DNA of 64,000 nucleotides from GWE2-42-39 sp034003625 (GCA_034003625.1 JAVEYG010000006.1:1-64000); one strand, 5' to 3'; positions 52,831-63,223 are shown, counted from the first letter of the stretch. Program-made: numbers and translations. The notes: generated by a model from the letters alone, not told the origin.

Positions 52831-54006
52831 ATGAAGAAACGAATAGCCATTCTCGGGTCTACAGGATCCATAGGTACGCAGGCTTTGGAAGTGATTACCG
52901 CTTATCCTGAACATTTTGAAGTAGAAGTACTCACTGCCAACAACAGTATCGAATTGCTGATCGAACAGGCAAAAAAATATCAGCCCAATGTGGTTGTGGT
53001 TGCCAACGAGTGCCGCTACGAGGTATTGCAGGAAGCACTGAGAAATGAACCGATCAAGATATTTGCAGGATCAAAAGCCATAGCCGAAGTAGTACAAATG
53101 GACACCGTTGATATTGTGCTCACCGCTATGGTCGGCTATTCAGGGCTCATCCCCACCTTTAATGCCGTAAAAGCCGGAAAGCAAATCGCACTGGCCAATA
53201 AAGAAACATTGGTCGTTGCGGGTGAGATCATTAACCAGGTTGCCATCGAAAACAATGCACGTATCCTGCCGGTCGATTCGGAACATTCGGCAATATTCCA
53301 GTGCCTGAGCGGCGAGTATCATAACGAGATCGAAAAGATTTATCTCACCGCTTCAGGAGGTCCGTTTCGTGGGTACTCGGCAGAACAGCTTCAGAAAGTT
53401 ACCCGCGATGATGCCCTGAAACATCCAAACTGGAACATGGGGGCCAAAATAACCATTGATTCCGCCAGTATGATGAACAAGGGCTTTGAAGCGATTGAAG
53501 CCAAATGGTTGTTTGGCCTGGACCCGGAACAAATCGAGGTAATTATTCATCCGCAGAGCATTGTTCATTCGTTAGTACAGTTTCGCGACGGTTCAGTGAA
53601 AGCACAATTAGGGCTTCCCGACATGAAACTGCCGATTTTATATGCCCTGGGTTACCCGCAACGATTGCCATGCAATTTCGGTCGTTTCAGTTTTCTTGAT
53701 TACCCTAAGCTGACGTTTGAACAACCCGACCCGGGAAACTTTCGCAATCTTGCCCTTGCCTACGAAGCGTTGCGCCGGGGAGGCAACATGCCCTGTATTC
53801 TAAATGCAGCCAATGAGGTAGTGGTGCAGGCTTTTCTGAAAGACCAGGTCCGCTTTGTTGAAATGCCCGATATTATAGAACAAAGCATGCAAAAAACAAC
53901 TTTTATCGAAAATCCCGATTTGAATGACTATATTCAAACCGACAAAGAAGTTCGTTTGTTTACTCATTCGATCATCAAAAGCAGATTAAAAATTAAGACA
54001 GAATAG
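52831..54006 (+). CDS. dxr: 1-deoxy-D-xylulose 5-phosphate reductoisomerase
   Basis: The 391-aa enzyme makes MEP, second step of the non-mevalonate isoprenoid route. NADPH-binding LGSTGSIGTQALEVI begins at residue 8; NKETLVVAGE, VDSEHSAIFQCL and ASGGPFRGYS follow, with metal ligands D and E in VDSEH. It feeds prenyl diphosphates to MenA and to undecaprenol synthesis. rseP follows by 10 bases. Confidence 0.97.
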   Translation: MKKRIAILGSTGSIGTQALEVITAYPEHFEVEVLTANNSIELLIEQAKKYQPNVVVVANECRYEVLQEALRNEPIKIFAGSKAIAEVVQMDTVDIVLTAMVGYSGLIPTFNAVKAGKQIALANKETLVVAGEIINQVAIENNARILPVDSEHSAIFQCLSGEYHNEIEKIYLTASGGPFRGYSAEQLQKVTRDDALKHPNWNMGAKITIDSASMMNKGFEAIEAKWLFGLDPEQIEVIIHPQSIVHSLVQFRDGSVKAQLGLPDMKLPILYALGYPQRLPCNFGRFSFLDYPKLTFEQPDPGNFRNLALAYEALRRGGNMPCILNAANEVVVQAFLKDQVRFVEMPDIIEQSMQKTTFIENPDLNDYIQTDKEVRLFTHSIIKSRLKIKTE

Positions 54007-54016
54007 GAGAAAAGAA

Positions 54017-55354
54017 ATGGAGTCAGTACTTATTAAAGCGGCACAATTGATATTAAGCTTGTCCCTGCTCGTTATTTTGCACGAATTCGGACATTTCATG
54101 TTTGCCCGCTTGTTTAAAACCAGGGTTGAAAAGTTTTACCTGTTTTTTGATCCCTGGTTTTCGCTTTTTAAAACCAAAAAGGGAGAAACGGAATACGGGA
54201 TCGGATGGCTCCCGCTGGGAGGTTATGTAAAAATTTCCGGAATGATCGATGAGTCGATGGACAAAGAAGCCATGAAACAGCCGCCGCAGGATTACGAGTT
54301 CCGTTCAAAAAAAACATGGCAGCGGCTCTTGATCATGATTGGCGGAGTAAGCATGAATTTCATTTTTGCCCTGATTATTTATATCGGAGTATTATACGTG
54401 TGGGGTGAAACTTATTTGCCCACCGAGAATGCAAAATACGGCATCGTAGTAGTAGATGAAGCCGGAGAACAAATCGGGCTGCAAACCGGCGACAAAATTA
54501 TTTCAGTTGATCACCGGAAAGTGGAAAACTTTTATAAAGTGATCCCGACCGTTTTACTCGATAAGGCAAAAACTATTCAGGTTGAACGCGATGGGAAACA
54601 ACTTGACGTGGAAATTTCGGACGACGATATTGCCGTGCTTGTAAAGGCCAAAAGCGTAATGGAACCCCGTTTCCTGTTCGAATTCAGAGCGGCAAAATTT
54701 GCCAAGGAATCGGTTGCCGAACAAGCCGGATTGCAAAAGGGAGATGAAATTATCTCGGTCGATTCACAGGAATTTGTTTATTACGACCAGTTTCAAAAAT
54801 ATCTGAAAAATCATTCGAACGAAAGCATTTTGCTTCGCGTGGTACGCGACCGCGACACCCTGAACATCCCGGTCAGGCTCAATGAAACAGGACTTTTGGG
54901 CATTCATCCTGAAGCGCCCGTTCGCTCAAATTTCGAGTATAAAACCATCCGTTACGGGTTTTTCGAATCGATACCAGCGGGTATCCAGAAAGGATTTACC
55001 ACAATTCAGGATTACCTGAAACAATTTAAACTTATTTTTTCTCCCAAAACCAAAGCCTATGAATCTTTGGGCGGTTTTATTGCCATCGGGAACATCTTCC
55101 CCGGAGCATGGAACTGGTATGCTTTCTGGACCATGACTGCTTTCCTGTCAATCATTCTGGCCGTGATGAACCTGTTGCCCATCCCTGCACTTGATGGCGG
55201 GCATGTAATGTTTCTTGTATTTGAAATGGTGACCGGACGAAAACCCGGTGAGAAATTCCTGGAATATGCCCAAATTACAGGAATGATTATTTTACTGACC
55301 CTGGTGCTTTATGCAAATGGGAATGATATATTTAAACTTTTTGCGGGCAAATAG
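54017..55354 (+). CDS. rseP: site-2 protease RseP
   Basis: The 445-aa intramembrane zinc protease has H22-E23-F-G-H26 in the first helix, two PDZ-like domains between about 130 and 300 (KYGIVVVDEAGEQIGLQTGDKI; SVAEQAGLQKGDEI), and the C-terminal metal-ligand motif NLLPIPALDGGH. It cleaves anti-sigma or signal-peptide remnants in the membrane. It pairs with dxr, a common arrangement. Confidence 0.95.
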   Translation: MESVLIKAAQLILSLSLLVILHEFGHFMFARLFKTRVEKFYLFFDPWFSLFKTKKGETEYGIGWLPLGGYVKISGMIDESMDKEAMKQPPQDYEFRSKKTWQRLLIMIGGVSMNFIFALIIYIGVLYVWGETYLPTENAKYGIVVVDEAGEQIGLQTGDKIISVDHRKVENFYKVIPTVLLDKAKTIQVERDGKQLDVEISDDDIAVLVKAKSVMEPRFLFEFRAAKFAKESVAEQAGLQKGDEIISVDSQEFVYYDQFQKYLKNHSNESILLRVVRDRDTLNIPVRLNETGLLGIHPEAPVRSNFEYKTIRYGFFESIPAGIQKGFTTIQDYLKQFKLIFSPKTKAYESLGGFIAIGNIFPGAWNWYAFWTMTAFLSIILAVMNLLPIPALDGGHVMFLVFEMVTGRKPGEKFLEYAQITGMIILLTLVLYANGNDIFKLFAGK

Positions 55355-55371
55355 AAAGTCCAAAAAAATAT

Positions 55372-55379
55372 TACTTTTG
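55372..55379 (+). promoter_or_regulatory. -7 box ahead of tatA
   Basis: TACTTTTG is a perfect Bacteroidota -7 box, 26 bases before the tatA start. The upstream TTTG is too distant to be an ideal -33. Confidence 0.45.
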
Positions 55380-55404
55380 CAGAAACCTTTTAACACATTG
55401 AGCT

Positions 55405-55614
55405 ATGAACTTATTTATTATCGCAGGCATAATTGGTCCCTGGCAAGTAGTTCTTATCGTTGCCATTGCACTATTGCTTTTTGGCGGCAAAAAAATTCCT
55501 GAACTGATGAAGGGAGTCGGACAGGGAATGAAAGAATTCAAGAAATCGCTGTCTTCGGATGATAACGAAGACAAAAAAGAGAATGAAAAAGAAAAAGAAA
55601 AACTTGAGAAGTAG
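55405..55614 (+). CDS. tatA: twin-arginine translocase subunit TatA
   Basis: The 69-aa protein has the TatA/E layout: short periplasmic N-terminus, membrane helix IGPWQVVLIVAIALLLFGG, a hinge, the amphipathic helix KKIPELMKGVGQGMKEFKK, and an acidic-basic tail. It oligomerises into the Tat pore together with TatC (encoded at 26087). Confidence 0.95.
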   Translation: MNLFIIAGIIGPWQVVLIVAIALLLFGGKKIPELMKGVGQGMKEFKKSLSSDDNEDKKENEKEKEKLEK

Positions 55615-55626
55615 ATAAAACTATCC

Positions 55627-55656
55627 AAAATCAGGGGCCCAAAAACCCTGGTTTTT
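55627..55656 (+). terminator. terminator after tatA
   Basis: AAAATCAGGG and CCCTGGTTTT pair with one wobble around a 9-base loop, followed by TTC. Confidence 0.8.
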
Positions 55657-55773
55657 TCATTTCTTGAACTGGAAACCTCCCATAAAACCTGAAGCAAATA
55701 ACTGGTCATTCAGATTCACTAATCAGAATCAGGCCAAAAGAAAAATTACGAATCAAAAACAAGTAAACTGCAC

Positions 55774-55818
55774 AAAAAAAGAAAGACCGTCCCAAATTTT
55801 GTTTTGAGACGGCCTTTC
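55774..55818 (-). terminator. terminator of DUF4143 ATPase gene
   Basis: Reading leftwards, GAAAGGCCGTCTC (55818-55806) and GGGACGGTCTTTC (55793-55781) form a stem, followed by a T7 tract at 55780-55774. Confidence 0.8.
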
Positions 55819-55836
55819 CTTTTTATGCCGGTACTG

Positions 55837-56976
55837 TTAAATCAAGAACTCCAAAAAATTCTCTTTCGAGATAACCGTAAATTCCGATTCAGGATAGGTT
55901 TCCATCCAAGCTTTAGGCACTTTAATTTTTCGTGGTGAATATTTGAACTCGTAGCCAAAAAGTTTCCCTTCACGCTCTTCCACCAGATCAATTTCCTGCC
56001 GGTCGTATGTGCGCCAAAAATAGTTATTGGCAAATATGCGCTTGTATTCTTTGGTTTTCAGCCTTTCCATGAACATGAAATTTTCCCATAACATACCTGT
56101 ATCATTGCGTTGGTCCAATGGGTTGAAATTATTTATGATCGCATTCCGTATGCCGTTATCCCAAAAATAATAGCGTGCCGTTTTCACTATCTCCTTTCTG
56201 AGGTTTCGTGCAAAACCACCTACTTTTTTTATAATGAACGTCTTTTCAAGCAGATCGAGATAGCGCTCTACGCTTTGTTTAGCAATTCCAAGTTGATTGC
56301 TTAGTTCATTTAATGAGACTTCATTCCCAATCTGAAAAGCCAATAATTTCAATAAGTCAGTGAGTTTTGCCGGATTACGCAGGTTCTCCAGTTCCAGTAC
56401 ATCCTTAAACAAATACGAATCTCTGATAGAGAGTAAATATTCTATTTTATCATTGGCAGAATTTGAATTCATCACTTCGGGATACGCCCCGAAAATAAGA
56501 AGTTCATCCAGCAACTGAAGGATTTCCATTCCTCCATGTTGCTTATAAAGCTCATAAACGGATAATGAGAATAATATGCGAATAGTACTTCTTCCTGTTA
56601 ATGGTTCTCCTATTTTATTTGAAAGATCGAAAGAGGAAGAGCCTGTAACAATAATGATCAGCTCTGGAAACTGGTCAATCAACAATTTTAAACCGAAGCC
56701 AATACCCGGTATTCGCTGGGCTTCATCAATAAAAATAAGCTCATAACTACCGAATGCTGCACTCAACTTTCCCAACTGTTGTGAAGCAATCAGTTCGCGA
56801 AGTTCCTGATTATCTCCTGTTCCTGAATATATTTTCCCCTGGAAATTACTGCTGATTTTCCGTATCAGTTCTGTTTTGCCAACCCGGCGTGGGCCATACA
56901 AAACAAACACTTTCCCTTTTTTGAAAATAATATCTGTATTCTTTTCCAGATAACGGCTGTACCATTTAGTGTCCAT
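55837..56976 (-). CDS. DUF4143/AAA_14 ATPase
   Basis: The 379-aa protein has Walker A YGPRRVGKTELI (about residues 28-39), Walker B LIFIDEAQRIP, the sensor TGSSSFDL, the EPLTGRS segment and the C-terminal DUF4143 region, ending in a nuclease-like DRQEIDLVEE...YEFKYSP (D..E.K pattern of PD-(D/E)xK). Members are common, horizontally moving, and of unknown role. It stands alone between tatA and the efflux operon. Confidence 0.9.
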   Translation of the reverse strand: MDTKWYSRYLEKNTDIIFKKGKVFVLYGPRRVGKTELIRKISSNFQGKIYSGTGDNQELRELIASQQLGKLSAAFGSYELIFIDEAQRIPGIGFGLKLLIDQFPELIIIVTGSSSFDLSNKIGEPLTGRSTIRILFSLSVYELYKQHGGMEILQLLDELLIFGAYPEVMNSNSANDKIEYLLSIRDSYLFKDVLELENLRNPAKLTDLLKLLAFQIGNEVSLNELSNQLGIAKQSVERYLDLLEKTFIIKKVGGFARNLRKEIVKTARYYFWDNGIRNAIINNFNPLDQRNDTGMLWENFMFMERLKTKEYKRIFANNYFWRTYDRQEIDLVEEREGKLFGYEFKYSPRKIKVPKAWMETYPESEFTVISKENFLEFLI

Positions 56977-57129
56977 ATTATCACTGCTTTAGTGTCGGTA
57001 AAGGTAGAAAAGCAAATTCATAAAAACTAAATTTGGCAGGTTTAGTTTCTAAATTTGGCTAAATTTGGCAAGTTTGTATTCCAAATTAATGGAAATTTAG
57101 AGAGTTTGAATTCTCCTGATTGACATCCT

Positions 57130-60100
57130 CTACTCTGTCGTCACCTTCTTCTTCCCTCTCTCAAGCCAGTAATACACGATTGGCAAAACCAACAAAGTCA
57201 GGAATGTCGATGTAATCAGTCCGCCAATAACAACCGTTGCCAATGGGCGTTGTACTTCGGAGCCGGGACCGGTATTGAAAGCCATTGGTATAAAACCGAG
57301 GCTGGCAACCAGTGCCGTCATCAGCACCGGCCGTAACCGGTCGGCCGAACCATTGATGACCAATCTTTTCAGGCTGCCCTTTTCTTTGCGTATTTCATTC
57401 AGATGATCAATCAGCACAATACCATTGAGTACTGCGACCCCAAAAAGGGCTACAAACCCGATGCTGGCAGAGATTGATAAATACATGCCGCGCATCCACA
57501 ACAGGAATACCCCGCCCGACAAGGCAAACGGCAGGTTCAGAAGAATCATCATCGCATAACGCATGCTTCCAAAATTCAGGTAAAGCAAGCCGATAATGAT
57601 AAATAACGACAGGGGCACGACCAATAGCAAATGCTTCATTGCCCGTTGCTGATTTTCAAAAGTTCCGCCGTATTCGAGAAAATAGCCGGTCGGTACTTCT
57701 GCTTTTTCGCGAATGGCTGTCTTCAGATTTTCGACATAGGTTCCAATATCAATTTTTTCAATGTTGATGCCCACGATCATACGCCGCCAGCCATTTTCGC
57801 GCTGAATTTCACGCGGGCCTTCCTGTGCCACGATTTTACTCAGCCGTTTCAACGGAATAAATTGTCCATTGGGCAGATGTACCGGTATTTCCTGAATATC
57901 TTCCAGCCGCGAACGTATTTCTTCGGGGTAACGTACCTGAATATCGAAACGGCGCTGTCCTTCGTATAATTGCCCGGCAATTTGGCCGCCGATGCCCGCT
58001 TCAATTACGGTTTGCACATCGTCTACATTCAGTCCAAAAGAAGCTACAGCTTCCCGGTCGATTTCAATGGTTAAATACGGTTGCCCGATAGGTTGCTCCA
58101 CAAAAAAGTTAGCAGTACCATCAAGAGAAGGGAGTAATTTCGAGATTGACTCGCCAATGCGGTTTAGTTCGTCCAAATCTTCACCGTAAATTTTCACGGC
58201 AAGATCCGATTTCACGCCGCTGGTCAGCTCATCAACCCGCATGGCAATGGGTTGTGTAAAATTGTATGCCAGTCCCGGTTCCGTTTGTAAATACGGTTCA
58301 ATGGCAGCGATAATATCTTCTTTGGTCATTCCTTTTCGCCATTCATCGGGATTTTTCAGAACTACCCAAACATCGGTCTGGTGAACGCCCATCCAGTCGT
58401 TGGCAAGGTCGGAACGTCCGGTTTTCGGGACAACCGTCTTTATTTCAGGAATATTTTGCATGAGCTTTCCGGCCAGCCAGTTTGCATTTCCGATCGATTC
58501 GTCAAGTGTTACCGAAGGCATGCGTACCTGTTCAATCAGGATGGAACCTTCATCCAATTCAGGTAAAAACTCACTTCCCAGCCGAAACATGACCAACATT
58601 GAAATAATGAATACCATTAGTGTAGTTGAGAAAACCAATACTTTTCGGTCCATGTATTTTTTCAATCCGGCGATATAACGCGGCTTCATCCATTCGATCA
58701 CGTAATTGCGGCGAACCCGGATTCCTTTTCTGAAAATCAGCGAAGAAATAGCCGGAACAAATACCAGCGCAAGGATGAGTGAGCCCAGAACTGCCGCGGC
58801 AACCGTTATTGCCATCGGCCGGAAAAGAATGCCTTCCATCCCGCTAAAAGTCATAATTGGGACATACACCATCAGGATAATCATCACCCCAAAAAAGATA
58901 GGCCGCACCACTTGTTTTGCTGCTGAAATAATTGCATCGTCTGATTTCTCTTTTTCCTTTCCACTCAACCGATGAATAATATTTTCGACCATCACTACCG
59001 AACCGTCGACCACCATCCCAAAGTCGATAGCACCCAGACTCATCAGATTGGCCGCCAGACCGAACTCGCGCATGCCGATAAAAGCAAACAGCATGGAAAG
59101 CGGGATAACCATAGCAACAATTATTGCCCCGGTAAATTCGCCTAGAAGCAGTAGAAGCACCACAATTACCAGCATACCGCCTTCAAGAAGATTGGTTGTA
59201 ATAGTACCTGTGGTACGGCTAATTAAATCCGACTGGTCATAAAATTTTTCAATACTCACCCCTTGGGGCAGGTTCTGGTTTATATTCTCAATTTTTGTTT
59301 CTATTTCTGAAATTACCTCCCGTCCGTTACCTCCGCGAAGCATCATCACAATACCGGTCACCACTTCGCCTTTTCCATCGCGGGTAACGCCGCCTTGCCG
59401 AACTTGTGTGCCAATGGTCACTTTTGCAATGTCTTTAATAAAAACAGGTTTATTATTGAAGTTGGCAACTACAATATTTCGAATGTCATCTACTTTATTG
59501 ATTTGTCCGAAACCACGAACAATGTACTGTTCGCGGTTGTGTTCCAGAAAATTACCACCCGAAACCGAGTTGTTTTCGTTAATCGCCATGATCACTTCGC
59601 CGATGCCAATCCCGTACATCCTCAGTTTTCCAGGCTGAACAATCACCTCATATTGTTTCACAAAGCCTCCGAACGAATTGATTTCGGTAACCCCCTTTAC
59701 AATTTTCAACTGAGGGACAATCAGCCAATCCTGTATTTCGCGCAGTTCGGTCAGCGAATAGTTTTCACCCTTCACTACATATTGGTAAATTTCGCCCAAA
59801 GCGGTGGAAATCGGCCCCAGTTGCGGCACCGAAACATCGGACGGCAGGTCGCCTGCTATCGACTGGGTGCGCTGACTCACCATCTGACGTGCAAAATAAA
59901 TATCAGTCCCCTCTTCAAACTCAACGGTCACTGCCGATAAGCCAAACTGCGAAATGGAACGCACTTCCTTCACACCAGGCAGGCCGTTCATGGCTGTTTC
60001 AATCGGGTAACTTACCAACTTCTCGACATCGGGCGGCGAATATCGTCCTGCTTTGGTGATCACCAAAACCTGAACAGGTGTCACGTCGGGCAACGAATTG

Positions 60101-60207
60101 ATGGGTATCTTCAGCAGCGAAAATACACCTGCCACGGCCATTAACACAACCAGAGACAAGGCTACATATTTCTGACGAACACTGAATGTAATTATTTGGT
60201 TGAGCAT
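57130..60207 (-). CDS. CusA/CzcA-type RND efflux pump
   Basis: The 1025-aa inner-membrane transporter has twelve helices, the porter domains, and the proton-relay helix GAIDFGMVVDGSVVMVEN with the Asp/Glu of heavy-metal RND pumps. It exports mono- or divalent cations with the adaptor and outer-membrane factor encoded just upstream in the same leftward operon. Whether copper/silver or zinc/cobalt/cadmium is moved is not decided by what I see. No adjacent metal sensor is encoded. Confidence 0.92.
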   Translation of the reverse strand: MLNQIITFSVRQKYVALSLVVLMAVAGVFSLLKIPINSLPDVTPVQVLVITKAGRYSPPDVEKLVSYPIETAMNGLPGVKEVRSISQFGLSAVTVEFEEGTDIYFARQMVSQRTQSIAGDLPSDVSVPQLGPISTALGEIYQYVVKGENYSLTELREIQDWLIVPQLKIVKGVTEINSFGGFVKQYEVIVQPGKLRMYGIGIGEVIMAINENNSVSGGNFLEHNREQYIVRGFGQINKVDDIRNIVVANFNNKPVFIKDIAKVTIGTQVRQGGVTRDGKGEVVTGIVMMLRGGNGREVISEIETKIENINQNLPQGVSIEKFYDQSDLISRTTGTITTNLLEGGMLVIVVLLLLLGEFTGAIIVAMVIPLSMLFAFIGMREFGLAANLMSLGAIDFGMVVDGSVVMVENIIHRLSGKEKEKSDDAIISAAKQVVRPIFFGVMIILMVYVPIMTFSGMEGILFRPMAITVAAAVLGSLILALVFVPAISSLIFRKGIRVRRNYVIEWMKPRYIAGLKKYMDRKVLVFSTTLMVFIISMLVMFRLGSEFLPELDEGSILIEQVRMPSVTLDESIGNANWLAGKLMQNIPEIKTVVPKTGRSDLANDWMGVHQTDVWVVLKNPDEWRKGMTKEDIIAAIEPYLQTEPGLAYNFTQPIAMRVDELTSGVKSDLAVKIYGEDLDELNRIGESISKLLPSLDGTANFFVEQPIGQPYLTIEIDREAVASFGLNVDDVQTVIEAGIGGQIAGQLYEGQRRFDIQVRYPEEIRSRLEDIQEIPVHLPNGQFIPLKRLSKIVAQEGPREIQRENGWRRMIVGINIEKIDIGTYVENLKTAIREKAEVPTGYFLEYGGTFENQQRAMKHLLLVVPLSLFIIIGLLYLNFGSMRYAMMILLNLPFALSGGVFLLWMRGMYLSISASIGFVALFGVAVLNGIVLIDHLNEIRKEKGSLKRLVINGSADRLRPVLMTALVASLGFIPMAFNTGPGSEVQRPLATVVIGGLITSTFLTLLVLPIVYYWLERGKKKVTTE

Positions 60208-60228
60208 GATTTTTGTTTTTTCGGAGAA

Positions 60229-61425
60229 TTATTCTTCAGCAATCTGTTCGTACCTCGACAACGCTTTTAGTGAAAATACCTGTGTGACGGCAACCTGTTC
60301 CCCAACCTGCAAACCACTTTGCAGAACGACATAATTATCACGGATTTCATGCAATATAATTTCCCGCTTTTCGAATTGCCGGTCACCCTTTTTGACGAAT
60401 ACAATTGGTTGATTGCCTTCATAAGTCAATGCAGAAACAGGAACCGAAAGCACATTTTCGAGCTTGCCGGTCATAATTTCCAAACGAACCGTCTCTCCGG
60501 GCTGTGGCCAGCTATTTTCAGTATCGATGATAATATTGGCCACCATCGACCGGTTGGTTTCGTCCAACGCCGGATTGATGGTCTCCACCTGTCCCTTGAT
60601 TTTTATTGCATTTTCGCTGCGACGGGTTACCAGTACCGTGTCGCCCTCCGATACAAATGCACCGTCATCAGGTGAAAGATACGCCTTCACTTGTACTCTG
60701 CTAAGATTGATGACCCTTCCGAGTTTTTCCAGTGCATTAACTGACTGCCCCAGTTCAACTTCCTGTTGATCGAAAATACCGTCGATAATTGAATAAATTC
60801 TCAATGTCGGGTTAATTTGTTCTGCACTTTTAAAATTTTCAATTTCGCGGTCGGTCACCCCAATAGCTTTCAGTTTGGCAATGGATGCAATCACCAAGGC
60901 ATTTGCCCGCTGAAAATCGGAATTAGCGCGTTCCAGTTCACTTTTCGAACTGATGGTTTCCTGTACCAGTTGCCCCAACCGGTCGAGGCGCGATTTCTGA
61001 TATTTTTCTTCAGCATAGGCCTGCATAAATTCAGCTACCAGATTACCAAAAACCAAACTTTCGATCCTGAAAAGCTCCTGTCCTCTTTTTACCCGGTTAC
61101 CTTCTCTTACATAAATAGCGCTAACGCGGCCTTCAATCGGTGTGCTGATCAGGCTCAGGTTTCCCGGCGCCGGAAATACCACACCCGGAACCGAAAGTGT
61201 GTAATTTTCGATGGCGCCACCCACTGCAACTGTTTCAATATGCAAAGTTTGTGCATCTTTCTCCGAAAGTTCGATGATTGCCTGTCGTGTTTCGGCGGTT
61301 ACCGAAGGAGGCGCTTCAACTACTTCCTTTGTTTCTTTTTTTTGTTCGCTGCTGCAAGCGAAAAGAAACCATCCTGCCAGTGCAGAAAAAAATAAAATCC
61401 GGTTTTTTTTGAATATTGTTATCAT
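60229..61425 (-). CDS. RND efflux periplasmic adaptor lipoprotein
   Basis: The 398-aa product is best started at 61425 (MITIFKKN); an upstream start overlaps the TolC-like gene. A lipobox (LFAC) near residue 24 suggests a membrane-anchored lipoprotein. Then come the lipoyl halves (STPIEGRVSAIYVREGNRVKRG ... IIDGIFDQQEVELGQSVN), a hairpin coiled coil and beta-barrel and membrane-proximal domains. It bridges the RND pump and the TolC-like channel. Confidence 0.9.
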   Translation of the reverse strand: MITIFKKNRILFFSALAGWFLFACSSEQKKETKEVVEAPPSVTAETRQAIIELSEKDAQTLHIETVAVGGAIENYTLSVPGVVFPAPGNLSLISTPIEGRVSAIYVREGNRVKRGQELFRIESLVFGNLVAEFMQAYAEEKYQKSRLDRLGQLVQETISSKSELERANSDFQRANALVIASIAKLKAIGVTDREIENFKSAEQINPTLRIYSIIDGIFDQQEVELGQSVNALEKLGRVINLSRVQVKAYLSPDDGAFVSEGDTVLVTRRSENAIKIKGQVETINPALDETNRSMVANIIIDTENSWPQPGETVRLEIMTGKLENVLSVPVSALTYEGNQPIVFVKKGDRQFEKREIILHEIRDNYVVLQSGLQVGEQVAVTQVFSLKALSRYEQIAEE

Positions 61426-61441
61426 CGTTTTGCTTTTATTT

Positions 61442-62686
61442 CTAATAAACAAGTTCCTGATCGAGGAATTTTTCGAGGGCAACAAGCTGAAGATAATAAT
61501 CACGTAAAGCTGTCAGGTATTGTTTCTGGCTACTCAGGTAAATTTGTTGCGAGTTGATTAGATTGAGCAGGTCGATTTCGCCCAGCCGGTAGGCCTTTAA
61601 GCTGAGTTCATGCAGATTTTCAGCTTTTTTACGGATGGTTTGCCGGTACCGTTCAATGGTCGATTTACTGGTTTTGTAACTGTGCCATGCATGTTCGATC
61701 TGCATTTTCATGTCCAGTTCAATTTCTTTTTGCTTCCATTTAATTTCTACTTCGCGTGCTTTGGCCATTTCAATTTTTCCTTTTTGTTCGAAAGGCAGCC
61801 ATACCGGAATGCTCAATCCCACTTCAAAGCCGTTATAATTAAACCCATCGCCGTAATTCTGTTTATACAAATTGAACCGGACATCGGGCAGAATGTTACT
61901 GCGGGCTTCTTTTACACGGCTTTGTTCAGCCTCGTATTCCCGCAATGCCGAAAGATAAAGAGGTTGCTCTTCCAGTTGTGCCAATGCCTGTATTTGCTGA
62001 ATGTCGATATCGGTAGTTTGCAACGAATCCATAAACTGGATGCTGTATTTTTGTTCGTCGGTTGGCAGGCCCATTGCATTGAACAAACTGTAACGCGCCA
62101 GATGAAGAATCTGTTCTGCTTCGTCAAGTTGGTTTTGCGCCTCGGCGTGTTGTAATTCGGCTTTGGTCAGGTCCATGCCGTTGCCCATACCGGTTTCAAA
62201 GCGGGAATAGGTTGCAGTGTAAAGTTCTTCGGCCAGCCGGTGCTGATTTTCGGAAAGTTTTTGATAATATAACGCATATAAAACTTCTATATAATGTTTT
62301 TTTACTGTGTATTTCACTTCATTTTCAAGCGCTTTGATTTGGTACGCCAATGCCTGTTTTTCTTTTTCATTGGCTTTCAGACGATACATCGTGGTCAGTG
62401 GAAAATCTACGGTTTGCGAAACAGTTAGCCGCTTTTCCTCAAAAGGCTTCGTTTCATTGCTGCTCATTCCTTCCTCGAAATAACTGATTTCGGGAGCTTC
62501 AATACCTGTGAGAGTGCGCCATTCATTTTCCTTTTGCTGAAGAACAGCCCGCATTTGGTTAATTTTAGCGTTCATTTCAACGGCATGCGAAACAGCCTGT
62601 TGAATCGTCAGTAAATCCTGTTGTGCAAAAACTTCACTAAAAAAGAATAAAAGGAATGATACAGAAATGAATTTCATCCGGTTCAT
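61442..62686 (-). CDS. TolC-family outer-membrane factor
   Basis: The 414-aa protein starts with a signal peptide (SVSFLLFFFSEVFAQQ) and has the repeated helical pattern of outer-membrane efflux proteins, for example YKLSENQHRLAEELYTATYSRFETG, then EVGLSIPVWLPFEQKGKIE, ending with helices near LNLINSQQIYLSSQKQYLTAL. MNRMKF or MKFISV may be the start. It is first in the leftward operon with the adaptor and RND pump. Confidence 0.9.
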   Translation of the reverse strand: MNRMKFISVSFLLFFFSEVFAQQDLLTIQQAVSHAVEMNAKINQMRAVLQQKENEWRTLTGIEAPEISYFEEGMSSNETKPFEEKRLTVSQTVDFPLTTMYRLKANEKEKQALAYQIKALENEVKYTVKKHYIEVLYALYYQKLSENQHRLAEELYTATYSRFETGMGNGMDLTKAELQHAEAQNQLDEAEQILHLARYSLFNAMGLPTDEQKYSIQFMDSLQTTDIDIQQIQALAQLEEQPLYLSALREYEAEQSRVKEARSNILPDVRFNLYKQNYGDGFNYNGFEVGLSIPVWLPFEQKGKIEMAKAREVEIKWKQKEIELDMKMQIEHAWHSYKTSKSTIERYRQTIRKKAENLHELSLKAYRLGEIDLLNLINSQQIYLSSQKQYLTALRDYYLQLVALEKFLDQELVY

Positions 62687-62786
62687 CGAATTGGTTTTTG
62701 CATAAAGTTACGGTATATATCACAGACCTGTCAATCATTTGTTCATCAAAAATCTCGAAGATCAATAGGATTCTTCAATATAAAAA

Positions 62787-62812
62787 AAGGGAGACCGAAA
62801 ATCAGTCTCCCC
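62787..62812 (-). terminator. terminator of lipoprotein-like gene
   Basis: On the minus strand GGGAGAC and GTCTCCC form a stem followed by a T7 run, 25 bases beyond the stop of the leftward gene at 62837. Confidence 0.8.
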
Positions 62813-62836
62813 CTCGGGAAATTCGAAAGGTGAGAA

Positions 62837-63223
62837 TCAATAATCACCCCGAAAATCTTCTTCATATACATCAATCCGTTTTCGCCAACTGCCATCGTTG
62901 TAACTTCTGAATTTTCCGGATCTCAAATGATTTACATCCGGTTCAATCCATACGGATGAATATTTTGAATGAATCAGTTTCGATCCGTAAGGTTCTATTA
63001 ACGACACAGAGCCTGTTACAGTTATGTCGTCCACGTAATCGTCGTAATACTCAATTTCCTGGTTGTCGTAATAAACTTTCAGGGCGAAATCACAATGGTT
63101 GTCAATCAGGATGCGGTAGTTCAGGTCTTCGTCCTGGTAACAGTGCGGAAGGACGAGAAAGAGCGCTGCCAGTAAAAGTATCCTGCCCGCGCTTCGAAAG
63201 GGTTTTGTTGCAGTAGTTTTCAT
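62837..63223 (-). CDS. 128-aa lipoprotein-like secreted protein
   Basis: Residues 1-28 form a signal with a lipobox-like end (FLVLPHC). The rest is acidic and beta-rich (YRILIDNHCDFALKVYYDNQEIEYYDD, SSVWIEPDVNH). No family is recognised. It resembles small Bacteroidota lipoproteins of unknown function and ends in a strong terminator. Confidence 0.65.
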   Translation of the reverse strand: MKTTATKPFRSAGRILLLAALFLVLPHCYQDEDLNYRILIDNHCDFALKVYYDNQEIEYYDDYVDDITVTGSVSLIEPYGSKLIHSKYSSVWIEPDVNHLRSGKFRSYNDGSWRKRIDVYEEDFRGDY